Below, piece by piece: positions 36,749 through 47,179 of a DNA stretch of 64,000 nt (positions are counted from its first letter, which is position 1; each line of letters starts with the position of its first letter). The DNA is from Paraburkholderia sp. BL25I1N1. GTDB taxonomy: Bacteria > Pseudomonadota > Gammaproteobacteria > Burkholderiales > Burkholderiaceae. A program made the position numbers and the translations under genes. The stretch is taken from NCBI RefSeq assembly GCF_003002025.1, contig NZ_PVZB01000009.1:1-64000 (forward strand). The letters are read 5' to 3'. The notes beneath the pieces were generated by a model. That model had not been told where the DNA came from, made no database searches, and saw only the letters and a program-made list of their open reading frames with translations.

Positions 36749-36756
36749 CGCCTTGA

Positions 36757-36793
36757 AAACCGGCGCTTCGATTTCAAACCGAAGCGCCGGTTT
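36757..36793. terminator. Bidirectional terminator between convergent genes
   Basis: A perfect 14-bp stem (36757-36770 with 36780-36793), loop of 9 bases, with AAA/TTT at its base. It separates the SprT-like gene from the DUF4440-like gene on the other strand. Confidence 0.9.
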
Positions 36794-36808
36794 GTCACAC
36801 ACTTCAGC

Positions 36809-37207
36809 TCATTCCGAGCACAAAGTTTCCTGCAGATGACGCCACGTCACCTTGCCGTGCGCGTCGAGATCCATCACCGCCGTGGAGCGCCGCACGTTCG
36901 CGTTGCCGGAACTGTCGCGCTGATACTCGCGATATTTCACCACCGCCCCTGACGGATACTCGGCGACGATCTCCCTGTCGCGGATCGTGATTTGCGAGCC
37001 TGGACGCGCGCCGTGCAGCTTCGAGAAAATCTCGCGCACGCCGGCGTGATCCAGTGCGACGCCCGACGTCATGACCAGCGAGAATTGCGGGGCGAAGCGC
37101 GCCATGATTCGCGGCAGCGCGCCTTCATCGGCGGAACCGTCGAACAGGGCCTGAATTTCGACGTGGATCTCGTCGAGTTCTTTGAAGTAGGGATTGATGT
37201 TATTCAT
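36809..37207 (-). CDS. NTF2-like / DUF4440-type small protein
   Basis: A 132-residue cytosolic protein with no signal peptide. Its length and the pattern of an N-terminal helix (YFKELDEIHVEIQALFDG) followed by beta strands (VVKYREYQRDS, RSTAVMDLD, VTWRHLQET) fit the cone-shaped NTF2/SnoaL fold. Members are enzymes or ligand binders of many kinds, so no function is assigned. gloA lies 26 bases upstream on the same strand and may share the transcript. Confidence 0.75.
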   Translation of the reverse strand: MNNINPYFKELDEIHVEIQALFDGSADEGALPRIMARFAPQFSLVMTSGVALDHAGVREIFSKLHGARPGSQITIRDREIVAEYPSGAVVKYREYQRDSSGNANVRRSTAVMDLDAHGKVTWRHLQETLCSE

Positions 37208-37233
37208 TGTTTGACCTCGCCCTGCCGCCGGCC

Positions 37234-37620
37234 TTATTTCTTCTTCTGGATGAACTCGATCTTGTAGCCGTCCGGGTCCGTGACGAAAGCGATCACGGTC
37301 GTGCCGTGTTTCATCGGGCCGGCTTCGCGCACGACCGTGCCGCCTTGTGCCTTGATCTTGTCACAGGCGGCGTAGGCGTCTTCCACTTCGACGGCGAGGT
37401 GGCCAAAGCCGGTGCCGAGATCATACGAAGGCGTGTCCCAGTTATGGGTGAGTTCGAGCACGGTGCCGTCGCGTTCATCTTCGTAACCGACGAATGCCAG
37501 CGTGAATTTGCCGTCCGGATAGTCTTCGCGGCGCAGCAGTTTCATGCCGAGCAATTCGGTGTAGAAGGCAATCGAACGATCCAGGTCGCCGACCCGAAGC
37601 ATGGCGTGAAGCAGGCGCAT
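37234..37620 (-). CDS. gloA: Lactoylglutathione lyase (glyoxalase I)
   Basis: Converts the hemithioacetal of methylglyoxal and glutathione to S-lactoylglutathione. The metal ligands H5, E56, H74 and E122 fall at exactly the residue numbers known from E. coli GloA, in a protein of 128 residues. [20 protein letters not shown] is typical of the nickel-type bacterial enzyme. Confidence 0.97.
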   Translation of the reverse strand: MRLLHAMLRVGDLDRSIAFYTELLGMKLLRREDYPDGKFTLAFVGYEDERDGTVLELTHNWDTPSYDLGTGFGHLAVEVEDAYAACDKIKAQGGTVVREAGPMKHGTTVIAFVTDPDGYKIEFIQKKK

Positions 37621-37707
37621 TTGTGCACTCCCTGTTGCGTGGTAACGAGACCGTCAATGTACCCGGAATCCCGCGGCGTTGCAGGGCGTGCCACTTTGAA
37701 TCAGTAC

Positions 37708-38829
37708 TCAGAACTGATGCCGCAGGCCTGCCATCAGGCCGATCTGCGAGCCCTTCTGCGCGAGTCCCACGCCGTTGACGCCCTGCAGCTGCGCGCCGAT
37801 CAGACCGCCGCGGTACAGCGAATAATCGCCTTCCACGTAGACGTCCGTGCGGCGGGACAGGTTGTAGTCGGCGACCAGTTGATATTGCCAGGCCGAGCCG
37901 TCCTGCGCAGCGGACTTGCCGTCCTGCAAGGTGCGCCAGACGTTCGCGGCGAAGTGCCATTTATTGCTGACCTGTTGCGAGATGCCGCCCATGATCATGC
38001 GGCGCCGCGCGAAGTCCGTGTACTTGAGCGCCGCCAGCACGGGCGCGGTAAATGGCCCGTTTGCGAAATTCGAAAAGCCCGCGTCGTTCTGATTGACGAT
38101 GTAGCCGGCGGAAAAACGCGTCAGATTCCACGTGTACGCGCCGCCGAATGTCCATGTCTTCGCGGCCGCGCCGTTGACCGAATCTTTCGACACTTCGTAC
38201 GCGCCGCCGAGGCTGAATGGACCGCCTACCGGCTTATAAGCCGCCGCCGCGCCGATCTGACTGCCATAAGAATTGCCGGCGTTGCCGCCGAATGCGTAGC
38301 CGGCCGCGAATGTGAAGCCGTTATATCTCGCCTGATATTGCACCTGGTTACTGGTCCAGATGCCGCCCGTCATGGTGATTTCAGGTTGAAAACTGAAGTC
38401 GTACGGGATCCACCAATTGCTGCCGTAGCCGGCCACCGTGACCCCTTCGATCACGACGTTGTATTGCCGCCCGAGAATGATCTGGCCGTACGAATCCGAT
38501 CGCACGCCGACCTGTGCTTCATTGAAGAATGGCAGCGTGGGATCGCTTTGGCCGCTATTGATGTAGATGCGGTTTTCGAGCTTGAAGAAAGTGGACCAGC
38601 CGCCGCCGAGATCCTCGACGCCCTTCAGCCCCCAGCGGCTCTGCGTCATGCCGCCCGTGCCGAGTCCGATCGACGAATCGCCGGCCTTGTTGACGTGAGT
38701 CAGGTAGCGCACGCTTTCGTCGACCACGCCGTACAGCGTCACACTGGATTGCGCGTGCGCCCACTGACACCCCAACGACGCCAATGCCGCGGGTACCGCG
38801 ACCGCTGCCCACCTGCCTACGTTCTTCAT
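37708..38829 (-). CDS. Gram-negative (OmpC-like) general porin
   Basis: A 373-residue outer-membrane porin of the beta-proteobacterial Porin_4 family. The signal peptide ends WAHAQ, the mature start is SSVTLYGVVDESVRYLTH, and the chain ends in the classic aromatic residue (GLRHQF). Alternating strand patterns suggest 16 beta strands. The ATG is preceded by GAGGAG. Burkholderia genomes hold many such paralogues. No substrate can be given. Confidence 0.95.
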   Translation of the reverse strand: MKNVGRWAAVAVPAALASLGCQWAHAQSSVTLYGVVDESVRYLTHVNKAGDSSIGLGTGGMTQSRWGLKGVEDLGGGWSTFFKLENRIYINSGQSDPTLPFFNEAQVGVRSDSYGQIILGRQYNVVIEGVTVAGYGSNWWIPYDFSFQPEITMTGGIWTSNQVQYQARYNGFTFAAGYAFGGNAGNSYGSQIGAAAAYKPVGGPFSLGGAYEVSKDSVNGAAAKTWTFGGAYTWNLTRFSAGYIVNQNDAGFSNFANGPFTAPVLAALKYTDFARRRMIMGGISQQVSNKWHFAANVWRTLQDGKSAAQDGSAWQYQLVADYNLSRRTDVYVEGDYSLYRGGLIGAQLQGVNGVGLAQKGSQIGLMAGLRHQF

Positions 38830-39088
38830 AGCTTCTCCTCGTACAGGCTCCGCGTCGCGCGGATCGAGTTCGTCTGCTTGGAATTTCCCTGACAAAACGT
38901 TAGTGGCAGAACCTTAGCGCGAAACGCGGGCCGTGCGAAATTAGTCTGAGGCAGGTGTTGTTAAGTCGGCAAAAACGCTTGCGGCCTCGCTTGCGGGCTG
39001 AAAGAAGCACGCGTAGCCAATGGGGTCATCGGCGGGCGGCGTGGGCAGGTTTGCTATCGTACGAGCTGTTTCCGACTCGACACCGCCC

Positions 39089-40024
39089 ATGAGCACCTCC
39101 GCCCTGCCCGCGCGCCGCACCCCGGATAGCTTCGCCATCCTGTTGATGATCGGCCTGTGCGCGATCTGGGGCCTCCAGCAAGTCGCGATCAAAAGCACCA
39201 ATGCGACAGTGCCGCCGGTCTTCCAGGCCGGCCTGCGTTCGGCGATTGCGTCGGTGCTGGTGTGGGCCTGGGCGCGCTCACGCGGCACGCCGCTCTTTCG
39301 CGACGACGGCACCCTGGGCGCCGGCCTGCTCGCGGGCGTGCTGTTCGCGGGCGAGTTCGTGTGCATTTTTCTCGGCCTGACGCTGACCAGCGCGTCGCGC
39401 ATGGCGGTCTTTCTGTACACCGCACCGTGTTTCACGGCGCTCGGCCTGCACTGGTTCGTCGACGGCGAGCGCATGCGGCGGATTCAGTGGGCCGGTATCG
39501 TCGTGGCGTTCGCGGGCATCTCGCTCGCTTTTGCGGACGGGTTCCTGCACGGCCGCGCCGCCGGCGGCTCATTGCTCGCCGGTGTCGCGGGCGACGCGCT
39601 CGGAGTGCTGGGCGGCATCACGTGGGCCGCGACAACCGTGGTGGTGCGCGCCACGCGGCTCGCTCAATCGAGCGCCAGCAAGACGCTGTTTTATCAACTG
39701 ATGGTGTCGGCGGTGGTGCTGCTCGCGCTTGCGCTCGGACTCGGCCAGGCACATGTCGAAACCGTCACGCCGCTGACCGTGGTGAGCCTCGCGTATCAGG
39801 CGGTGATCGTGGCGTTCGTCAGCTATCTGCTGTGGTTCTGGTTGCTGACGCGCTATATCGCGTCGCGTCTGTCGGTGTTTTCGTTTCTCACGCCGCTGTT
39901 CGGCGTGACCTTCGGCGTGCTACTGCTCGGCGAGTCGTTCAGTCTGCGCTTTCTGATGGCCGCCGTCCTGGTGTTGACCGGCATTGCGCTGGTGAACGCA
40001 CCGGCAAAACGCGTGACGGGCTAG
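39089..40024 (+). CDS. EamA/DMT-family membrane transporter
   Basis: A 311-residue protein with ten predicted membrane helices in two EamA repeats, as in drug/metabolite exporters of the RhaT/YdcZ kind. Start chosen at MSTSALPARRTPD, just before the first helix; the frame is open 69 bases upstream. PLFGVTFGVLLLGESFSLRF near the end is characteristic. It is convergent with rsmA. The substrate is unknown. Confidence 0.9.
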   Translation: MSTSALPARRTPDSFAILLMIGLCAIWGLQQVAIKSTNATVPPVFQAGLRSAIASVLVWAWARSRGTPLFRDDGTLGAGLLAGVLFAGEFVCIFLGLTLTSASRMAVFLYTAPCFTALGLHWFVDGERMRRIQWAGIVVAFAGISLAFADGFLHGRAAGGSLLAGVAGDALGVLGGITWAATTVVVRATRLAQSSASKTLFYQLMVSAVVLLALALGLGQAHVETVTPLTVVSLAYQAVIVAFVSYLLWFWLLTRYIASRLSVFSFLTPLFGVTFGVLLLGESFSLRFLMAAVLVLTGIALVNAPAKRVTG

Positions 40025-40069
40025 AGCATCGCGTCATTCGAGACCGCAGTCTCGCTACTCCGCCAAGGC

Positions 40070-40900
40070 CTAGGCTTTGGCCGCCACGATCTGCGCCACG
40101 CGCACGTATTCGTCGACCGGCACGTCTTCGGCGCGGCGTTGCAGGTCGAACCCAAGCGCCTCGAAATCCACCGAATCACGATACGCGGCGAGCGTGTTGC
40201 GCAACATCTTGCGACGCTGCGAGAACGCAGCCGTCACCACTTCGCCGAGCACGCGCTCATCCACCGGCGCCAACTCATGCAGCTCGTACGGGATCATCCG
40301 CACGATCGCCGAATCCACTTTTGGCGGCGGGTTGAATGCTTCGGGCGGCACGTCGAGTTGCTTGTCGATCACGTAGCGGTATTGCAGCATCACCGAGAGA
40401 CGGCTGAACGCCTTGGTGCCCGGCTCCGCCACCATCCGCTCGACCACTTCGTTCTGCAACATGAAGTGCTGATCGATCACGCGATGCGCGAACGACGTCA
40501 GATGAAACAGCAGCGGGCTCGAAATGTTGTACGGCAAATTGCCGACAATGCGCAGCGACGCTTTCTCGCCTGGCGCGGCCAGCGAGCCGAAGTCGAACGC
40601 GAGCGCGTCGCCGGCGTGCAGTTCGAGCAGGCCGCCGAATTTCGTCTTCAGACGGCCGATCAGATCGCGGTCCAGTTCGACGGCGTGCAAGGGCGCTTCC
40701 GGCGTGGCCAGACGCTCGATCAGCGGTTCGGTGAGTGCGCCGAGACCCGGCCCGATCTCGACCATACGCTCGCCGCGTTGCGGCCGGATGACATCGACGA
40801 TCGAATCGATCACGCCCATGTCGACCAGAAAGTTCTGACCGAAACGCTTGCGCGCGATATGACCTTGGTGCCGGCCCTGTTGCTGTCTGCTGGTGGACAT
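40070..40900 (-). CDS. rsmA: 16S rRNA (adenine(1518)-N6/adenine(1519)-N6)-dimethyltransferase
   Basis: RsmA (KsgA) dimethylates two adenines in helix 45 of 16S rRNA during small-subunit assembly. The 276-residue protein has RFGQNFLVD (19-27), the SAM motif EIGPGLG (48-54) and the catalytic NLPYNI (121-126). It is the last of the lptD-surA-pdxA-rsmA set, 149 bases after pdxA, the same order as in E. coli. Confidence 0.97.
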
Positions 40901-41049
40901 CGAAGAAACGCTAAGAAAGAGAACTGCTTAAGAAAAAGGACTGGCTGAGCGGCGCGCACTTGCCGAATGCGCCCGGAGCGCTCGCCAAGCCGCATACGCT
41001 GCTGCCAGCGGCAGGATACACGCGAGCACAACAGCACGGCAGCGCCGAG

Positions 41050-42060
41050 TCAGCCCGCGCGGCGGTGCTGCGCCATCGACACCGCCGTCTCGATCGCCGC
41101 GATCATGCTGCCCGCGTCGGCGCGGCCGGTGCCGGCCAGATCGAGCGCGGTGCCGTGATCGACCGAGGTGCGGATGATCGGCAATCCGAGCGTGACATTG
41201 ATGCCTTCGCCGAACGTGGCGTACTTCAACACCGGCAAGCCCTGATCGTGGAACATGGCCAGCACGCAATCGGCCTCGTCCAGATAACGCGGTTGGAACA
41301 GCGTGTCGGCCGGGTATGGACCGCGCGCGTCGATGCCTTGAGCCTCCGCGAGCTTCAGCGCCGGCGTGATGACCTCGATTTCCTCGCGGCCCAGATAACC
41401 GTTTTCGCCCGCGTGCGGGTTCAACCCCGTCACGAGGATGCGCGGCGCGGGCAAGCCGAAGTGATGCCGCAAATCGTGATCGATAATGCGCAGCGTCTCG
41501 ACAATGCCTTCGACGGACAACGCCGCAGACACATCCTTGAGCGGCAGATGCGTGGTCGCCAGTGCGACGCGCAACGGGCGCTTGCCCGTGCCGGCCAGCA
41601 TCATCACCACGCGCGGCGTATGCGTGCGCTCGGCCAGATATTCGGTGTGACCGGTGAACGGCACGCCGGCATCGTTGATGGTGCTCTTTTGCAGCGGCGC
41701 GGTGACGATGGCGTCGAACGTGCCCGCTACCGCGCCGTCGATCGCGCTGTCGAGCAGGTCGAGCACGTAGCGGCCGTTGGCCGCGTTGAGCTTGCCCGCA
41801 ACGGCAGGCGCTCCGAGCGGCCGGTGCTGCACGCGCACGCGCTTGCCGTCCGCCGTCAGCGCGCTCCAGTCCACACCCACGGCGCGCGCGCGTTCGGCGA
41901 GCAGGTCTGCGTCGCCCAGCACGGTGAACTGCGCGTGGGGCCAATGCGCCGCCGCGCCCGCCAATGCCTGCACCGTCAGTTCGGGACCGACACCGGCGGG
42001 CTCGCCGGTCGTGATCGCGATCTGCAACGGTGGGCGGGCGGACTGGGTGGCGCTTGTCAT
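41050..42060 (-). CDS. pdxA: 4-hydroxythreonine-4-phosphate dehydrogenase
   Basis: PdxA oxidises 4-phosphohydroxy-L-threonine in pyridoxal phosphate synthesis. The 336 residues include [12 protein letters not shown] (18-29), the metal-ligand stretch [12 protein letters not shown], and [16 protein letters not shown] and ALFHDQGL-like [11 protein letters not shown]. surA lies 5 bases upstream, so the two are translationally linked. Confidence 0.97.
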   Translation of the reverse strand: MTSATQSARPPLQIAITTGEPAGVGPELTVQALAGAAAHWPHAQFTVLGDADLLAERARAVGVDWSALTADGKRVRVQHRPLGAPAVAGKLNAANGRYVLDLLDSAIDGAVAGTFDAIVTAPLQKSTINDAGVPFTGHTEYLAERTHTPRVVMMLAGTGKRPLRVALATTHLPLKDVSAALSVEGIVETLRIIDHDLRHHFGLPAPRILVTGLNPHAGENGYLGREEIEVITPALKLAEAQGIDARGPYPADTLFQPRYLDEADCVLAMFHDQGLPVLKYATFGEGINVTLGLPIIRTSVDHGTALDLAGTGRADAGSMIAAIETAVSMAQHRRAG

Positions 42061-42065
42061 GACGG

Positions 42066-43418
42066 TTATTGCGTGCTCGACAGAGTGGGCTTCACTTCCA
42101 CATACGCGGTGTCGCGCAGTTCGCGCAACCAGTCGGCGTAGGCCTGTTCCGCCTTGCGCTGACCGATGGCCTGGCGCGCCAGATCCATCTGCTGCGAAAC
42201 CGAACCCTCGGATTCGCGGCGGCCCAGCACCTGAATCAGGTGATAGCCGTATTCGCTGCGGACCGGATCGCTGATCTGGCCGTCCTGCAGGTTGTTCATG
42301 GCGCGCTCGAATTCCGGCACCGTCTCGCCCGGGCTGATCCAGCCGAGGTCGCCGCCTTGCGACGACGAACCGTCTTGCGAGTAAGTATGCGCGAATTTCG
42401 AGAAGTCGCCGCCTGCAGCGATTTCTTTCTTGATTTCAAGCAGTTTCTGACGCGCTTGCGGTTCCGACATGCCGTCGCCGACGCGCAGCAGAATGTGGCG
42501 CACGTGCGTTTGCACGAGCTTCGGCGCATCCGAGCTTGTGCCTTGGCCCGCACGGCGATCGACCAGACGCACGATTTCGAAGCCGTCGTTGGTGCGGATC
42601 AGATCCGGATTGACTTCGCCGGGACGCATCGTCGAGACAGCCTTGACGACTTCAGCCGGCAGCTTGGACGGCGAAACGAAACCGATATCGCCGCCTTTCG
42701 ATGCATCCGGCGCCTGCGAATTCGACTTCGCCAGCTTGTCGAAATTGGCGCCGCCCCTGGCTTCGGCGAGCAACGCCTGGGCCTTCTGCTGCGCCGCTTC
42801 GATATCCGTCTCCGACGCGTTCAACGGCGCCTTCAGGAAAATGTGCTGCAGATGCAGGTCGCTCGTCGCGCCGGCGTTCGGGCCACGCTGACTGGCGATG
42901 TAGTTCGCGACTTCGGCGTCCGACACCGTGACCTTGCTGTCCACTTCCTTCTCGCGCAGGCGCGAGAGCGTGAGTTCGGTGCGCGCGTCGCTGGTGAACG
43001 TGCTCCAGGGCACCCCTTGCGCCTCGATGCGCGAGCGGTACACGTCGAGCGACAGGTTGTTCGCCGCGGCCAGCCGTTCGAGCGTTTTCTGCACGGTGGC
43101 GTCGTCGATGTTGATGTTGTCTTCTTTCGCCTTCTGCAACTGGATGCGTTCCAGCACCATCTGGTTGAGCACCTGCTGACGCAACTGGTCCATCGGCGGG
43201 ACCGGCGCGTTCTGCTGGTTCAGGCGGCGGGTGATCAGGCTCATGCGTTCGTCGAGCTCGCGCCGCGTGATGACACCGTTGTTGACCACTGCGGCAATGG
43301 TGTCGACCGTCTGGCCGCTACTGCCGCCCAGCGCCTGCGCCTGCACCGGCGCGACCGACAGGAAAGACGCCGCGGCGGCAAGACCGGCCGCAAGCGTTGC
43401 CAAGCGAAGCTTTTTCAT
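42066..43418 (-). CDS. surA: Periplasmic chaperone and peptidyl-prolyl isomerase SurA
   Basis: SurA escorts outer-membrane proteins, among them LptD, to the BAM complex. The 450-residue protein has a signal peptide ending PVQAQ, a SurA N-terminal domain, and two parvulin domains (about 185-285 and 300-400), each with the ARGG/GGDLGW type signature ([29 protein letters not shown]). The ATG is at [12 protein letters not shown]; an upstream in-frame ATG at 43472 would spoil the signal peptide. Confidence 0.97.
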   Translation of the reverse strand: MKKLRLATLAAGLAAAASFLSVAPVQAQALGGSSGQTVDTIAAVVNNGVITRRELDERMSLITRRLNQQNAPVPPMDQLRQQVLNQMVLERIQLQKAKEDNINIDDATVQKTLERLAAANNLSLDVYRSRIEAQGVPWSTFTSDARTELTLSRLREKEVDSKVTVSDAEVANYIASQRGPNAGATSDLHLQHIFLKAPLNASETDIEAAQQKAQALLAEARGGANFDKLAKSNSQAPDASKGGDIGFVSPSKLPAEVVKAVSTMRPGEVNPDLIRTNDGFEIVRLVDRRAGQGTSSDAPKLVQTHVRHILLRVGDGMSEPQARQKLLEIKKEIAAGGDFSKFAHTYSQDGSSSQGGDLGWISPGETVPEFERAMNNLQDGQISDPVRSEYGYHLIQVLGRRESEGSVSQQMDLARQAIGQRKAEQAYADWLRELRDTAYVEVKPTLSSTQ

Positions 43419-43494
43419 GATTGCCACAGATACTCCAATGATGTCGGGCGCGCCTGGCCCGTCTTTTCGCACTTTATAAATGATCGGGCGAGCG

Positions 43495-45861
43495 TCATTC
43501 GTAATTGGTGAAACGCGATTCCGGCGGCGGCGGCGGCGGCAACGGCGTATAGCCCGCCACGCTGGCGCGGAATGCGCTCATCAGCCCGTTGTCGACGCTC
43601 GACAAGCCCTTGAACGTCAACTGCGCGAGGAACCGCGTGCTCGACTGATTCTGCCCCGAGGTGTTCAGACCGTTCGCGTAGCGCTGGATCCCCGCGCCGA
43701 GCGTCCAGCAATCGGCGTCGTACTGCAGGCCGACCAGACCGTCGACGATGCGATGACCGCCCAGGTCGTAATTGAAACGGCCCACGCCAAACACCCGATG
43801 CGTGAGCGGCCATTGCCCCGAGATCAGCACCTGATTGATCGGCTGGTTGTCCAGCGTGGTGTTCGCGCGGGTGTAACGGTACCCGACGTTGATCACCTTG
43901 CCGGTGGCGGGACTGAACCCGAAGCCGATGCTCGTCTTCACCAACTGGTTGTTGTCGGCATTATATTGGAACGCCGTTTCCGAAGCGAAACCAGCGCCGA
44001 GCTTGAACGACGCACCCGCGATCAGGTCCGAATGCGTGGCCTGCGTGCTGGTCTGCGTAGGCTGCAGCGTGACGCGCTGGTCCTGGAAATAGTACTGCTG
44101 CGCGATCACGAAACGCGCCCGCTCGTCGCCCGTGGCCGCGTCGATGAAGCGCGTGGTGAGAGCGGCCGTCAGGCGGTTCGCGTCGGCGATCCGGTCATTG
44201 CCGACAAAGGTGTTCGGCGTGAAGATTTCCGCCAGGCCGAAGTCGGAGTCGGCGGTGTCGAACAGCGGCGCGGATTCCTGATTGCGATACGGCGTGTACA
44301 CGTAATACAGGCGCGGCTCGAGCGTCTGGATGTAATCCTGGCCGAAGATGCGCACCGAACGGTCGAAGATCAGGCCCGTGTCGAAGGTGAACGTCGGGAT
44401 CGATTCGGTGAAATTCTTCGGCGTGCCGATCGGCACGTCGTCGTGAATATTGCGCAGGTTGTACGACGCGAAGTGCCACTGCACCTTTGGCGTGACGAAG
44501 TAACCCGGCCCGACCACGGAATACGCAAGGTACGGGTTGAACATCACCCGCTGACCTTCGGTCTGGTCCGCGGTGGTGATGGTGAAATTCGTGTAGTCGG
44601 CTTCCGCGCCGTAGTCGAAGCCGCCGACGTTGTACTTCGCGTACTTCACGTTCAACTGCGGCTCGCGGCCGTACGGCGCCGTTGAAGGCGCCAGCGTCTG
44701 CCAATGCTGTTCACGCGCGAGCACAGACCACGGACCGTTGCTGTAGGTCAACCCGGCTTCCTGTTGATACAGGAGCTGGGTACCGTTCATGAACTGACTG
44801 ACCGACGACGACAGGTCTTCCGGATACGTGTTGTCCGAAACCTTGTTGTAGTAAATGTAGCCGCCGAACCCGTTGCCGAAGTTCTGGTTGTGCTGGATAT
44901 ACAGCGCGTAGCGGTTGGTCTTGGTCAGATGATCGTCCGGCAGGAACTCGCCGGTGATCGAGCCGGAATACGTGGGCGACAGATAACGGAACGTGGACTG
45001 CAACTGCACGCCGCGCTTGGAGATCACACGCGGCGTAACCGTCAGATCGCGATTCGGCGCGATATTGAAGTAATACGGCACCGACAGTTCGAAGCCGTTC
45101 GACGAACTCAGCGAGAACGTGGGCGGCAGAACCCCGCTGCGCCGCTCGCCCGAAAGCGGAAACGACAGCCAGGGCGAAGCGAACACCGGCACGCCCTGGA
45201 AGAACAGCACGCCGTTGTGGGCGACGCCCTCGTCCGCGCCGGTATCGAAGTCGAACTCGCTGCCCCTGATGTACCAGGCCGGATCGTCCGCGCACGCGCA
45301 GGCCGTGTAAGTGCCCTTCGTGAACACCGAGCGCTCGTTGTCGAGCAGGTCGACGCGCTCCGCGCTGCCCGAGCCGCCCGTCACGTTGAAGTGGTACTTC
45401 GGCGCGGTCATGAAACCTTCGCTCGAATCCACGCGCATGTGCGCTTCCGGGCCGACGAACGAACTGCCGTTGTTGACCACGTGGACCTGGCCGTACGCAT
45501 CGGCCATGTCCGTGTCCTGATCGTAGTGCAGCGCGTCGGCCTTGATCACGACCGTATTGCGACGCACCTCGGCCGAGCCCTTGGCGGCCATGTCCTGGTC
45601 GCTGGTGCCGGTGGTCGCGTCGCCGAGCACGAACGTGGCTGGCTTCTGGCCCGTCTGCAACGGATGGTCTTCGAGCTGCGGGGCGAGTTGCATGCCCCAG
45701 GGCGCGTCGATAGGTTGCGGCTGCGCGGCTTCCCCCACCAACTGGGCGTGCGCAAGCGCGGGCATCAGGCCCGGAACGGCGATCAACGCCGCGACGAGCC
45801 GCCTTTTGCGCGGCACAACAGCACAAGAGGGAGTCGTTTGGGAAAGCTGTCTAGGCGGCAT
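43495..45861 (-). CDS. lptD: LPS-assembly protein LptD
   Basis: LptD, with lipoprotein LptE, inserts LPS into the outer leaflet. The 788-residue precursor has a signal peptide to about residue 40 (MPALAHAQ), an OstA jelly-roll (about 105-210) and a 26-strand barrel after it. The mature chain shows only three cysteines (CAC in [10 protein letters not shown] and one in YDADCWTLG), so at most one interdomain disulfide, against two in E. coli. It heads the operon with its client chaperone surA. Confidence 0.97.
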   Translation of the reverse strand: MPPRQLSQTTPSCAVVPRKRRLVAALIAVPGLMPALAHAQLVGEAAQPQPIDAPWGMQLAPQLEDHPLQTGQKPATFVLGDATTGTSDQDMAAKGSAEVRRNTVVIKADALHYDQDTDMADAYGQVHVVNNGSSFVGPEAHMRVDSSEGFMTAPKYHFNVTGGSGSAERVDLLDNERSVFTKGTYTACACADDPAWYIRGSEFDFDTGADEGVAHNGVLFFQGVPVFASPWLSFPLSGERRSGVLPPTFSLSSSNGFELSVPYYFNIAPNRDLTVTPRVISKRGVQLQSTFRYLSPTYSGSITGEFLPDDHLTKTNRYALYIQHNQNFGNGFGGYIYYNKVSDNTYPEDLSSSVSQFMNGTQLLYQQEAGLTYSNGPWSVLAREQHWQTLAPSTAPYGREPQLNVKYAKYNVGGFDYGAEADYTNFTITTADQTEGQRVMFNPYLAYSVVGPGYFVTPKVQWHFASYNLRNIHDDVPIGTPKNFTESIPTFTFDTGLIFDRSVRIFGQDYIQTLEPRLYYVYTPYRNQESAPLFDTADSDFGLAEIFTPNTFVGNDRIADANRLTAALTTRFIDAATGDERARFVIAQQYYFQDQRVTLQPTQTSTQATHSDLIAGASFKLGAGFASETAFQYNADNNQLVKTSIGFGFSPATGKVINVGYRYTRANTTLDNQPINQVLISGQWPLTHRVFGVGRFNYDLGGHRIVDGLVGLQYDADCWTLGAGIQRYANGLNTSGQNQSSTRFLAQLTFKGLSSVDNGLMSAFRASVAGYTPLPPPPPPESRFTNYE

Positions 45862-45900
45862 GTATCGTTTGGCGAATCGGCTCGTCCGTCAGCATCTGCA

Positions 45901-45935
45901 GTCACGGTCCACCGCCTGCACATCCCGACCGTGAC
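45901..45935. promoter_or_regulatory. 9-bp inverted repeat in the lptD-amgK divergent promoter region
   Basis: GTCACGGTC (45901-45909) and GACCGTGAC (45927-45935) are perfect inverted copies with a 17-base spacer. Their centre-to-centre distance of 26 bases is about two and a half helix turns, so a dimeric regulator could bind. It is 40-75 bases upstream of the lptD start codon. Confidence 0.5.
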
Positions 45936-46084
45936 AGTCGGCTGCACATCAATATTTACAATCTGTTGAACGATGAGGCGGGCGGTAAAGCGGAATACGC
46001 GAAAAGCTGGCGTGAGCCGCGTCAAAAAAGTCGTGGGGTATTATATGGCAAGACGTTGCCCCTCTGAATTTGCCGCCGGTTTTC

Positions 46085-47176
46085 ATGACGCTGCCCCCAT
46101 TCCAAGACTCCACCGATACCCGTCTCGACCTGCTCAAAGCCTGGCTGAAAGGCCACGCGGCGCGCTATTCGCTCGAGCTCGCCACACTTGTTCCGGCTTC
46201 GTCCGACGCCAGTTTTCGCCGCTATTTCCGGCTCGCCGGTAAGGCGGCGGAAGGCGAAAGCAACGGCACGCTGATCGCCGTCGATGCCCCGCCACCCGAA
46301 AAGTGCCGCGAATTCGTGCAGGTCGCGCAGTTGCTCGCGGCCGCCGACGTGCACGTGCCGCATGTGCTGGAGGTCGATTTCGAGGCCGGCTTCATGCTCG
46401 TCACCGATCTGGGCACGGCCTCGTACCTCGGCGCGCTGACCGAGGCGCAGAACACGGACGACCCGCGCCGCGCCCGCTCGCTGATGCGCGACGCGCTCGA
46501 CGCGCTGATCCGCTGGCAACTCACCTCGCGCGAAGACGTACTGCCACCGTTCGACGAAGCCTTCCTGCGCCGCGAGATGGAGTTGATGCCGGAGTGGTTC
46601 CTCGGCCGCCATCTGGGCCGCGGGACGGACGAACAAGCGGACGAAAAAATCCGTGGCGTGCTCGATCGCACCTTTGCGCTGCTGATCGCGAGCGCCCGCG
46701 CGCAACCGCAAGTGTTCATGCTGCGCGACTTCATGCCGCGCAATCTGATGATCGCCGCCGAACCGAATCCCGTGAACCCCGGCGTGCTGGACTTCCAGGA
46801 CGCGGTATACGGCCCGATCACCTACGACGTCGCCTCGCTGTTGCGCGACGCGTTTCTGAGCTGGGACGAAGAGTTCGAGCTGGATTGCTTCGTGTATTAC
46901 TGGGAACGGGCGAAAAAAGCCGGCCTGCCGGTCGATCCCGATTTCGGCGAGTTCTACCGCCAGATCGAATGGATGGGTCTGCAACGGCACATCAAAGTGC
47001 TGGGCCTGTTTTGCCGGATCAACTATCGCGACGGTAAACCGCACTACATGAAGGACCTGCCGCGTTTCATCGGCTACGCGCGCAAGGTCGCCGAGCGCTA
47101 TGCCCCGCTGCGTCCGTTCGCGAAGCTCCTCGACGATCTCGAAGGCCGCGCGAATGAAGTCGGCTACACCTTCTGA
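46085..47176 (+). CDS. amgK: N-acetylmuramate/N-acetylglucosamine 1-kinase AmgK
   Basis: AmgK phosphorylates MurNAc at C1 in the recycling route that bypasses de novo UDP-MurNAc synthesis. The 363-residue protein is of the aminoglycoside-phosphotransferase fold, with the catalytic RDFMPRNLM and metal-binding LDFQDAVYGP motifs. murU follows 3 bases after its stop codon, and lptD diverges upstream, the same context as known in Pseudomonas. TATTAT at 46039-46044 is a possible -10 box. Confidence 0.92.
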   Translation: MTLPPFQDSTDTRLDLLKAWLKGHAARYSLELATLVPASSDASFRRYFRLAGKAAEGESNGTLIAVDAPPPEKCREFVQVAQLLAAADVHVPHVLEVDFEAGFMLVTDLGTASYLGALTEAQNTDDPRRARSLMRDALDALIRWQLTSREDVLPPFDEAFLRREMELMPEWFLGRHLGRGTDEQADEKIRGVLDRTFALLIASARAQPQVFMLRDFMPRNLMIAAEPNPVNPGVLDFQDAVYGPITYDVASLLRDAFLSWDEEFELDCFVYYWERAKKAGLPVDPDFGEFYRQIEWMGLQRHIKVLGLFCRINYRDGKPHYMKDLPRFIGYARKVAERYAPLRPFAKLLDDLEGRANEVGYTF

Positions 47177-47179
47177 CCG

